Assembly (NCBI RefSeq): GCF_963924675.1
Contig: NC_089234.1
Span: 63,027,588-63,091,587 of the forward strand
Direction: 5' to 3'
From: Phocoena phocoena
Taxonomy: Eukaryota > Chordata > Mammalia > Artiodactyla > Phocoenidae
Length of the DNA stretch: 64,000 bases
The number at the start of each line of letters is the position of its first letter. Position 1 is the stretch's first letter. The position numbers and the translations under genes are program-made. Under the pieces are notes generated by a model, which had not been told where the DNA came from, searched no databases, and saw nothing but the letters and a program-made list of their open reading frames with translations. This document shows, piece after piece, positions 22,960 through 34,500 of the stretch.

Positions 22960-23718
22960 ATGTCAATATTCTCAAAGGAACCCTCCTACACTGTTGGTAG
23001 GAATGTAAATTGGTACAGCCACTATGGAGAACAGTATGGAGGTTCCTTAAAAAACTATAAACAGAATTACCATATGATCCAGGGATCCCACTCTGGGGCA
23101 TATATCTGGATAAAACTATAATTTGAAAAGATACATGCACCCCAATGTTTGTTGCATCACTGTTTACAATAGTCAAGACATGGAAGTAACCTAAGTGTCC
23201 ACTGACAGATGAATGGATGAAGATGTGGTAAATACATACAATGGAATATTACTCAGCCATAAAAAAGAATGAATGCCATTTGCAGCAACATGGATGGACC
23301 TAGAGATTATCATACTAAGTGAAGTAAGCCAGAGAAAGACAAATCATATGATATCGCTTATATGTAGAATCTAAAAAAAAATGTTACAAATGCACTTAAG
23401 TACGAAACAGAAATAGACCCACAGACATAGAAAACAAACTTATGGTTACCAAAGGGGAAAGGAGGGGGGGAGGGATAAATTAGGAGTTTGGGATTAACAT
23501 ATACACACTACTATATACAAAATAGATAACCAACAAGGATCTACTGTATAGCATAAGGAACTATACTCGATATTTTATAATAACCTATAAGGGAAATGAA
23601 TCTGAAAAAGAACATACACAGGCACACACACATATATATACATAACTGAATCACTCTGCTGTACACCTGAAACTAACAAAACATTGTAAATCAACTATAC
23701 TTCAATTAAAAAAAAATG
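22960..23718 (+). mobile_element. L1 3' fragment
   Basis: ACTGTTGGTAGGAATGTAAA, GGAATATTACTCAGCCATAA, CAACATGGATGGACCTAGAG and a 3' A-rich tail are L1 ORF2-end/3'UTR landmarks. The reading frame is broken. Confidence 0.9.
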
Positions 23719-24699
23719 AGAGAATGCCAACATTCTCATAATAAGCAACAATAGTCTTACCTTCTTTCTCACACATTGCCATACTCCCCTTTATTCTTCT
23801 GAATTCTCTCTTTCTTTTCAAATGTGTATCTGAATCTCTTCTCAGATGTAGACATTACACTGTTTATTGTTACTCCTCTTATTTTCAAAATGAAAAAAGG
23901 AACTATCAAATAATGAGCTCTAAGAAATGAAAACTAACATAGAGAAAATTAAATTTTCAATAGGTTAGAAGATAAAGTTGGAGAAATTACCTAGAAAGTA
24001 GCAGAAAAGTCATGAGTATAATTTTAAAATACTGATTTAACAACCACAAAAAGGAATAATAGATATATCAAAAGAGAAATGGAGAAAAGGAATGATTTAA
24101 GGAGTGATTTAAGAAAGCTAAATCCTCACCTACTATAACAGGAAATCAGTAGCTAATGCTTTAAAATGATGACTCAAGAGACAGTAGATGTATATTATGC
24201 AGTCAATGAGGTAAGTATTAGAAGAAATAGATAATAGAGTTGAAAATGCTTGTTTCTGGTTTTTAAAGCTATGTATATATTCCTTTGACAAAAATTAATT
24301 TTTAAAACATGGCTTAAGCTTACTTAGCTTATGTATATAGAGTTAGAGGTAAGTTAATGTGCAGAAGTGTGGCTTAGGGGAAAGTTCTTATTTCCAAATG
24401 AGCTTTGTTTTGAATTTATATTATATACTACTTTTAATTACATGTGATCAACATCTATTTATCAGTTTTTAAAGAATAACAATGAGTGATAAACATGCTG
24501 AGAAAATGAAAATGCAGCTGTTAAGAGGAAAGAATAAGTCAATTTGTGCACATTACAAATGACTTAAGGAACTTTTAAAAATATATATGATCTCGACCTA
24601 ATTACAAGCACTTGAAAAAAAACGATCTCCCAGCAGGGAATTATCAATTTCACTGCACTTTACAGGTGTCTCAAATAGCAGTTCAAAGTAGTCACTGAC

Positions 24700-25025
24700 G
24701 GGAATAGAGACACAGACCTACCAGAGAATGGACTTGACACGGGGACGGGGAAGGGTAAGCTGGCACGAAGTGAGAGAGTGGCATGTACACATATACACTA
24801 CCAAATGTAAAATAGCTAGCTAAAGGGAAGCAGCCGCACAGCACAGGGAGATCAGCTCGGTGCTTTGTGACCACCTAGAGGGGTGGGATAGGGAGGGTGG
24901 GTGGGAGGGAGGGAGATGCAAGAGGGAAGAGATATGGGGATATATGTATAACTGATTCACTTTGTTATAAAGCAGAAACTTAACACACCATTGTAAAGCA
25001 ATTATACTCCAATAAAGATGTTAAA
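24700..25025 (+). mobile_element. L1 3'UTR/tail, copy A
   Basis: Landmarks are GGGAAGCAGCCGCACAGCAC, TGTGACCACCTAGAGGGGTG and ATTATACTCCAATAAAGATG. A close relative lies at about 40465-40722. Confidence 0.85.
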
Positions 25026-26360
25026 ACAACAACAAAGTAGTCACTGAGGTTACAAGCCTTTCCCAAGCCTCTTTAAGCACCAAGGGCTTTTCAAAGGCCT
25101 GGACTGGTTAAGGAGCACATGATATTGAATCTCTGGGCAGATTCTAAGAGTGTAGCTTTAAAGGACTTCAAAACGCCTCCTCAACCCAAATTTGCCAAAA
25201 GTAGCTTCTTCAATTGTTTTCAAAACCTGATCCTACTTCAAAAGCTTTTTTCCCCTTCTCTGGCATCTTTCTGCCCATTAAGACAACTACTGTTTATCGT
25301 CTCTGTTGGAATTGTCCTACTATGTTGAGTGACAGACTTTTAGATAATAGTGCTCAGAAGCATGTTTAGAAACACTGTTATCTCTGTTCAAGTTTATGTA
25401 TTTTACAACTTTTGAAAATAGAGTAGGGAAACAGCCTAATTCATTTATCCATTTGCTTCTCTTATCAAACCACAACTTTTCATTATATCTTCATAGGTTT
25501 GTTTTCAGTTGGACACACAAAGAATGACTGCATCATAATTACAGACTCCCAGGTCTGAGGTATAAGAATTTTTGGTGATTTGTGATGACAGTTTTGTTTG
25601 TGATTCACAATAAGTCATTTTTCAAAAGACCCAATTCCATTTTGTATACTCACACTCGTCCATAAACAATGTACAAAGCATTACAAGTCATTGGTTATTA
25701 TTGTTAACCATTTATGTACTAACCACATTTTACTAAATTACCCAGATCTGTACTGATGGAACTGAGGTCGGCATCTAAGCCTCAGTCCATACCCAATGCT
25801 GATGTTCAGCTGAATCCACAATAGTCCAAGGAGGGTTTTCAGGCAAGTATTTCAAAACCTGTTAGAAAACTGCAAGAAAAAAAAGTTTTGGAAAGATTGA
25901 AAACATGACCTTAGTGAAATGCATGCCTTGAACTTAGCTTGCCCCATAAGCCCACAAAGAAAGATAAGTGACATGTCAAACTTGTAGCAGAGAAGGAAGA
26001 CCTGATTTCACAGTGACAATTTTAAACACACTAGAGTTATTCACAGCCATTCCAATTATATCTTTCCTGTTTTGTTTCACCTGATTTCATCTTTCTTTTA
26101 ATCTCTTCTTCTGCCTAACCACAGAGCTCTCCCTCCCCCACAAAGACGGGAAAGGTGAAAAGTAAACTATCACTAGTATTTATAAACACTCTGTAGCTCA
26201 ATGTTCAAGCAGCCCTCCTCTGACAGCACCCCACCCCCACTCCTCTTATCTGAGGCTTCACTAACAATTAACTTGCAAGTGTCTTGCCTAAGTGTCTTCT
26301 CTGACTTACCAACTCTAGCTTCTAAACTGGAGAAAGTGAGAGAATTAATAACCCTCTAAG

Positions 26361-26654
26361 GGCTTCCCCTGGTGGCTCAGTGGTTAAGAATCCGCCTGCC
26401 AATGCAGGGGACATGGGTTCGAGCCCTGGTCCGGGAAGGTCCCACATGCCGCGGAGCAACTAAGCCCGTGCGCCACAACTACTGAAGCCCGCGCTCCTAG
26501 AGCCCGTGCTCCGCAACAAGAGAAGCCACTGCAGTGAGAAGCCCGCGCACTGCAACGAAGAGTAGCCCCCGCTCGCCGCCAACCAGAGAAAGCCTGCGAG
26601 CAGCAATGAAGACCCGATGCAGCCAAAAATAAAATAACTTTATGAAAAATAAAA
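26361..26654 (+). mobile_element. CHR-2-type SINE
   Basis: A long-form copy begins GGCTTCCCCTGGTGGCTCAG. A near-perfect duplication AATAACCCTCT(T)AAG lies at 26347-26360 and 26655-26669. Confidence 0.93.
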
Positions 26655-27179
26655 AATAACCCTCTTAAGTGACGTATCTCATCACGTAAATACAAGACCA
26701 ACCCCCCATTATCCAGTTCAGTTCATGGGTATTTCTTGAGTCCATCTGGGCAAGAATAGACTATGTCTGCCATGACGTTAAGTCACAGCGGAAAGCAAGT
26801 CCTAGAAGTTAAAGTTGCTCAAACGCAAAATATCAAAAGAAATATGCCCTTCCAGGCATTTCACTATTGATTATCCACAAGTAAGGGAGATATACAGTCA
26901 GTGCTGCCTGTTCAGCCTTCATTTTCATGAACGCAAAGGTTAGAAGAATAAAGACTGCTATCAATTAAATATCATCTGAACTCTGAACTACTGAAGAAAA
27001 AGTCAGAGAGATGACTAACTGTAAACTTGGCTACTCCTTGACCCAACTACAACCAGGTCAGTTTAATCCCTAGTCTGAAGTCAGCCTCGATTTAGCAGTT
27101 GCTCAAGAAATTAGTTTAGTTCTTCGAATGACCTAAGAGCTCAATTCACAGCCCAGAATGAACCCAAACCTTCAGGTTC

Positions 27180-27400
27180 ATTTATAAAACACTTCCTGTA
27201 TACCAAGTCCTGTGCTATATGGCATCTCATCACATTTAACCTCCCAAACAACGCTAAGTAGGTGTTATTGTCCATCTTTTTCAGATGTGGAGACCAAGCC
27301 ATAGAGAAGGTAAGATTACTGAACTAACTGGTAGTGATGAGAGAAGCTAAACCAAGATCTATCCAACTCCAAAGACTATGTCCTTAAGCTCCTTTTAGCT
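27180..27400 (-). repeat. MIR SINE fragment
   Basis: Antisense MIR: CACTTCCTGTATACCAAGTC, CACATTTAACCTCCCAAACA, GTAGGTGTTATTGTCCATC. Confidence 0.75.
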
Positions 27401-28113
27401 ATATCTCTAACCAAGGCTTAAAATCTTTATTGGACAAGTAAAGGCCACTATGCATCAGACTGGCCTTTGGACACAGGAAGACCACTCACTCTATGTAAAA
27501 TAGCCCACCAACCACTACCACTCTCTTCCCTTATTCTACTTCTTTCTAGCATTTATCTCTGAAATCACATCTATTAATTTCACATTCATTTGCGCTTCTA
27601 CTATATTCCAGGCACCATAGATATGGCAGTGAATTACACAGACAACAATATTTGCCCTCACAGAGCTGACATTATTTATTTAACTTATTCCTGTCAGTCA
27701 CCATACTAAAATATAATCTCCACAAGGGCAGGAACGTTATCTGTCTCACTTACTGCATATTTCCAGCACCTAGAACAGCCTCTGGTACATGGGTACAACA
27801 GACAGCAACCTCTGTCAAAGAATTCTACCTGTGACATCCTCAGCAAAGGTATAGGAAACTGGTCAAAACAATTCACCAAACTGATTTTATTCCCACGCAG
27901 AGTTCCTTATAGTGCATTGTCTTAGTGCTATACTACAAATGGCCATTAAATAAATCTTTAAATAAATCCTCTAAGACACAAAACAAACAGCAGTTTAGTT
28001 ATCCTTAACAGTTAATTTTCCTTAGCAAAAAAAAAAAGACCAGTAAAAGATAGCCACAGTACCATAGCAGGCAGTAAATGCATATGAGGAAAAAAAGGAT
28101 TTTAAAATAGATT

Positions 28114-28119
28114 TTTATT
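28114..28119 (-). promoter_or_regulatory. SUPV3L1 poly(A) signal AATAAA
   Basis: On the minus strand AATAAA lies 19 bases after the stop codon, within GCAAATAAAAATC. Cleavage would fall near 28090-28105, leaving a very short 3'UTR. Confidence 0.7.
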
Positions 28120-28138
28120 TGCAAAAATAAAAATAAAA

Positions 28139-28574
28139 CTAATCTGAATCGGGTTCCTTCTTCTTTCTTCTTGTCCCTTTTAAGGAAGTCCCAGATTCTG
28201 TTCTTCCTTTGCCATGCTCAGTTTGTTGTGTCATCCACTCTTTTTCTAGTTGTTTCAGCATGTCTGCAGTGAGGAGTCCTTGCTGCACCAATCTGGAAGC
28301 AAGGGATTTCTCTCCTGCACCAGAGCCAAGTGGTTCAGCAGCTTTACTCCCTAAAGCTTTGGTGCCGTGATTCCTTCTAGTTCGGCTCTTTACTGTTCCT
28401 GACAAACGGCACTGGCTTTCTGCTGATGAGTTCTGCAAATTCAGCAGTTTATGTGCCTCTGAAATTTTAATCAGTTTGGTGATGTTATGTACACCATCTT
28501 GGATAATGCCATCTAATTGTTTCTGGAGATCTCGAACAAGGCTGGCATCTGGAAACATATCTATAAACCGGTAG
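28139..28574 (-). CDS. SUPV3L1: SUPV3L1 coding exon 15 (last, 436 coding bp)
   Basis: The acceptor is TTTTTTTCCAG|CTACCGG. The exon opens with [20 protein letters not shown] and ends at TAG after KKKEPDSD. It holds the SUV3 C-terminal region with the segment [20 protein letters not shown]. Confidence 0.97.
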
Positions 28575-31500
28575 CTGGAAAAAAAGACATATTACATTAT
28601 AGGAAGAGCTCTTACCGCAGTCACTGGACTAATCTCAATGAAGTAACTACATCTTGACACTGACTCATTCCAAATATTCCCCTTTTGCAAAACTGTGTCC
28701 AGTGCCTTTGCTCAACCTTTATTTCGGCCAACACACCTAAGGAAGATGTTGTTATGAGAGTCGGTCCTTGCTCATATCTTAAATGATTCCAATATGCTCC
28801 CCTAGTGGGACATGACCCTCCTTTGATAATCACTGATCTACAGCAGTACCTCTCAAATCACAATGTATACATGAGTCACCTCAGGATCCTGTTACAATGC
28901 AGAATTTGATTAAGCCTTGGGTGGGTCTGATATTCTCTATTTTTAACAAGCTCCCAGTTGATAACAATGCTTTTGGTCCAAGGATCGTCATTTGCGTCAC
29001 AAGGATCTAGGGGACTTTCTCACCTACCTATCTTAACTAGAATCGTAAGAACTCCTTAAGTCATTTTTGGAATAGGTATAAACCAGGCTCAACTGCCTTA
29101 ATGGACAATAAACATAAAATAGAGCACCCTGCAAATATGTCCCTAATTTGAAAGTGCAAAAGACCATCATAAAACCTTTGATTCACCCTATTACTTAAAA
29201 AATGAGAGTACATACAGGAAAAAATTGGTACCTTAGCCACAGGTAAAGATCCAAGACATCATGGACAGCTTCAAGATCCATGAGGTCTTTAATATTCTTA
29301 GGTGGAAGTAATGGCCATTTAATATATCGTCGTAACCATGAGAAGGTCAGGGGCTCATTCCTGCTATACTGCCTGGCAAACTGAGAGAAACAGAAGAAAC
29401 GAATTTGGTAAAACAATCAGAATTCACTTCAGTCTGTGACCAGAAAAAAAAAAACAAAACAGCACAACAAAATGTTAACTGTGGCTATATCTCAATAGGC
29501 AGGCTGGTTTCTCTCCTTCTTTATACTTTTCTGTATTTTAGAGAACATTTAATATCTTATAAAGGTACTTTTAAAAAAAAAAGACATGATTTCCTTCTTT
29601 TTTCCAAAACCAGGGCAACAATATATACATGAACTAGCTTTCCAGGGAGTGTCTATTAACTTTTATGAACAATTAATGTTCTAAGTTCTAGGCAGACAGT
29701 ACCCGAAGACTCTCATTCCTTCATGCAACAGTCCTATAGCTTCAAATGTGAGCTTGTATTTTTTAATATCCTCACTTATTATAAAGAAACTCTTTGAGGT
29801 GGCTTCGTGCAAGGTTGGTCATGAGTCAATCAAACTAGTAAACACAACACATAACAACTATTGACCTGTACTGCTCCAGACTCCTTACTCCTTAGTAATA
29901 CGCTTCCGCTTTATTAGGGTAGCTGCTTGAAGGATGGTGTAAATGGGGTAAGGGCCATGGGCTCCAGCTCCATCCAGGCCAGTTTTTTAAGTTTAAGACT
30001 TTGTTCCATAAACTTCAACCTTATGCTAGTTAGCTCTCTCACAAACGCCAGCTCTAAGAAACAGAGAGCTGGTAATAGCTGGACACAGTAAATAGCTGGA
30101 CACGGAACACCTCTGAGACACATTGAGGAAAAAAGAAAAAGGCAAGCTACAGACTAATTCATTGTAACATTTATGGGAAAGCACACCCACCCAACAAAAA
30201 CTAGAATTTCTACTCACACAGGTATGTAGGCAAATGTAACGGAAAAGGTCTGCAAGGATACACAATGCTGATAATAGCAGTTATGCCAGAGGACTGAGAC
30301 TGAAGGTGGTAGCCCAATTTAACCTTCTCTAATGTTTTAATTTTGCTCACACAAAAAAAGTACTTATGTATTATTTATGTAATTTTAAAGTAATTTAAAA
30401 CATAAGCTTATAAATAGATTTGGTAAAAACAGAGCTAGTATGCAGAAAGCTAATATCTATTAAGAAGATGGCAGTGAAACTACAACAATGAATCAGGAAA
30501 AGATTCAAAGAGGAGACCTTTGGATTTAGTGGGGTGGGCGCTCCAAGCAGAAGCAAGAGGGACAGCAAGGGCCCAGAGATGTGAGAGGACAGGGCAGGAG
30601 ACTGGAAGTTCAGCTTCTACTGCCTTTGCCTAGTCCCCCTGTTTGGGTGAATCTTGTGCTCAGAAGTTAGAGATCTGTATCCCTACCCAAATGAGTTAAA
30701 AGAAAAGAGGCTGGAACCTTGGCACCAAATTCACACAAGACAGCCATCCCCGGCCCAATGCCTGATAGTTAAGAAAACGGAATACTATGGCCACTACTGA
30801 CCCCAAAGCCACCTCCCTTCCAAAACATATTACCCAACACCAATAAGGAAAAAGTATATCATCAGGCAAAGACCCCTTTCCTTGAAAAAACTGTTTAATT
30901 ATTTTTGTTTTAGCTTCTTCAAAAAGGCTACCATATAAGACCAAATACAAAGCAAGACTTCTCCTTCCCCAAAAAAATTATCTGTAAGAAAAAAGAGCCA
31001 TTTTTATTTAAGTTCATACACAGTAACTCATATTAAAGGGTACTCTCTTATTTCTTTATTTTGAATAACAAACTATTGCTTGGGGAAAATGCATCAACCT
31101 GAAACAACTCAAAATATCACAAAGATAAAGGCTTACCTGTAACAATGAAGAACAGACAAAAGGCTGCTTCTTGTTGATAGGGGCTGTGCAGAAAACATAC
31201 CTCACTCGTAGACTTAATGGAATATGCTGGATCAACTCTGCAGAAAATTTAAAATCATCCATATTGCAGACAAAATACTGCCCATCAACTTGTGAAAAGT
31301 CTACAAAAATATCCTGGGGGGGAAAATATATTAAATTACTGGACTACCTAGACTCAAGTCTATAAATGACAATCACTTTAATCCATTAACAGACTTCCAG
31401 AAAGGCCTGCTTAATTCACTGCCTCCTCAAGCTAATAGACTTCCCCCATAGCCCTCCCGACCTGAAATACTCAGAAAATTCCTCAGGACAAAAGTCCCAA

Positions 31501-34500
31501 AAGATTTTGAGAGAAAGTTTCCACTTTCAAGATAAACTTCATCAACAGCAACTTCACAAAAACAGACTATCCATTCATGTCCACAAGGTTAACCAGTAAT
31601 TGTCTGACATACTGACCTTTTTAGAAAAGCAATATAAGAGTTTCTACTTACAATGAGATTAGAAAGCGTTGTGTCAGGGAGATGGTAGGCAAACATTTCA
31701 ATCTGTTCAGCAGTTGGATGAAGACCAGCTGCCTTTAGTAAAGAAGAAACAACCATAAGCTTATTATTTTTTTTTAAGGATAAGTTTTCTTAAGTTATTT
31801 CAAGATAAGTCCTATATTCAGGTTAAGCTATTGCCAAATGAGTTAAGGGACAAGAATTTAAGTAAAACAGAGAAAAGCATCATACTTTGCCATTTATTAC
31901 CAACTGGGAAAGCTGACGAGATGATTTAGTAAAACTAATCAAGTATACCCATCGAGTAATTAATCTTTTGCTTATATTTTAGTTATATTTCTAAAATCTA
32001 TGATGATCTGATAGAGTACCACAAATAGTTTCCAGGGTCCCAATTCTCTCCACTGAACAAAAACGAAAAAGGAAAACCCAATCACTTTAACCAGGGCAAT
32101 AAAACAGACATACATACATAAAGAGAAAATGTCAGCTATTGGAGGTCAGCTATCTCTTTACCTGTATATTTACACAATGTTAAGAATTGCCCACAATAAG
32201 TATAAGCAAGAAAATAAGAGAGAAAAGGAATGGGAAAAAGAAAGAGGAAAGGAGGAGAGAGAGATGAGTCATGGGAGGCAGGCAGATGATGAACACAAGA
32301 AAGGAGCTACACAGGAGGGAGATGGGGAAGATCCGTTATCAGCTGCACTCTTAACAAAAGCTACAGAAATGATTTCAACCACAGCTTTCCTCCCAGAACT
32401 TTTCCTTGCATTCTCTCATTTATATACCCTTTTACCTGGGTTCACTAAAATCAGATGAGCCTTAATTAGTGAATTTTCCAGGCAAACTTTAATTTGTAAG
32501 TTTGTTTAAAACATGTACACTTCTGCCTCATTAACTACACTAACCAAAATTTAACCCTGTCCTTACTGGTTCGAAGTTGTATAGCTTAATGCTATTTTTG
32601 CCCCCCACACAAAAGTTTCTTCTACTTCCGAGCTTCTCACAATTTTCAGTCTGCTGACATAGTTGTGTGCCCACCTGAAGCAACCGTGCCCCTATCCCCA
32701 CCCACTGCTAGATTATAGGAAGAACTAAAGGAAAATCAGGTTTACTAAACTTGTTATATTATGGCTACATTTGTAAAATCTGAATCTTTCACTTGCATAC
32801 ATACATACATACATACATACTCTAACAAAGGGGTCTCTATTAGGCCTCTCAAAAGCAATAAAGCAGGGTTTTCTCTTCTTTATTTTTTTATTTATTTACT
32901 TATTTTATTTTTGGCTGTGTTGGTTCTTCGTTGCTGTGCACAAGCTTTCTCTAGTTGCAGTGAGCGGGGGCTGCTCTTTGCTGTGGTGCATGGGCTTCTC
33001 ATTGTGGTGGCTTCTCTTGCTGCGGAGCACGGGCTCTAGGCACGTGGGCTTCGGTAGTTGCGGCACGCAGGCTCAGTAGTTGTGGCTCACGGGCTCTAGA
33101 GCGCAGGCTCAGTAGTTGTGGTGCACGGGCTTAGTTGCTCCGCGGCATGTGGGATCTTCCCGGACCAGGGCTCGAGCTCGTGTTCCCTGCATTGGCAGGT
33201 GGATTCTTAACCACTGCACCACCGGGGAAGTCCAAAGCAGGGTTTTCTTGACATGATTTTCATGGCACAAAATTTTCTTTTGCTTATTTGTTTCCAGGTG
33301 TCTGAGGCAAAAGTCTGGAAAGTAAGTGAAGGAAGGAATGACTGTCCTCCACAGAGAAGTAGCAATTACTATGTTACACCTTACCTTTATAGGATCCACA
33401 GGCCTATTCAAAATTTCCTTTAATAAACTGAGGTCTTCTCGATTCATTGTTGTAACCTCTCCTTCTTTAAATTTTGAACTGAATCTACCAGCTCTGCCAG
33501 CAATCTGCAAGGCTTGAGAGGTGGTGATTGGTTCTATTTCTTTCTCTCCCTTTTCATTGATACTGGGCTTCATAAGGGAGTAAAAAATAATTCTTCTTAT
33601 GCTCCTGAAACAGAAATACAACTGATCTCACAGACTGCTGTCTGAAAAACCGTCCATCATTTGATTCATTACAGAAATGCTCACTCTAATTCTAGTTTAG
33701 GCCTACTTGCAATATTGCCCACTATTTACAAAGTAAGGTAAAAGGGTTTGTTGGTAATTCTTTTTCTTCCCTTTAAATAGCATTTTTTAACAACTGTGTA
33801 CATTTACTAAAAATCATCATCAAATTATACATTTAAAATGCGTGAACCGTATAATATGTAAATTATACCTCAGTAAGGCTCTAGAAAATAACTTTTTTAC
33901 AAATTAACCCCTAAAAATAGTGGCTGGCCCCGCATGCCCAACAGGCACACACCCTTGTTGACTGAGACACTGAAAATCAAGTGAGCTAATGTAATAGGTT
34001 AGCAGTGGTAGGAAGCAGCACTCAAAAGTCCAAGTGTTATGTGATATTTTCATTTTATTCCCTCAACAGGTATGAGCAAGATAAATCTCAGATCTATACT
34101 ATAATATCCATTCTCCTAAATCAAAGTGTTTGGTCATTCTAATGCCAATTATAAGTTTTTAAAATTTCCATCTAACTCACTGAATATCCATGATTATTAA
34201 AAACAGATTACTTACAAATTAAGTCCCATGCCAACTGCATCTGTAGCAACCAGGATTTTGCATGGATCACCAGGATCATTAAACTTTCTGGCTTGAGCAA
34301 GTTTGGTCCCTAAAACAGCAACAGTTTATGTTAAATCAGTATTCTCAATCTTTTACTACATCACACTAAACATATCTTGGGGGCTTCTCTGGTGGCGCAG
34401 GTGGTTGAGAGTCCGCCTGCCGATGCAGGGGATACGGGTTCATGCCCTGGTCCGGGAAGATCCCACATGCTGCAGCGCGGCTGGGCCCGTGAGCCGTGGC

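Larger units (their letters stand above)
13683..28094. other. HKDC1-SUPV3L1 intergenic region
   Basis: About 14.4 kb without a recognisable exon. It carries CHR-1/CHR-2 SINEs, a MER2/Tigger-like element, several L1 3' segments, MIRs and AT-rich simple repeats. HKDC1 5'UTR/promoter sequence must lie just right of 13682. Confidence 0.8.
31733..33384 (-). other. SUPV3L1 intron 11
   Basis: Contains a short CATA repeat (about 32797-32820) and a young antisense CHR-2 SINE (32875-33233). Other sequence is unassigned. Confidence 0.85.

Noticed and set aside
33109..33621. A 170-codon open frame on the minus strand
   Set aside because: It is SUPV3L1 exon 11 read through its donor into intron 11 and an antisense SINE; the GTAAGG donor at 33384 and phase agreement with exon 12 show that the exon ends at 33385.
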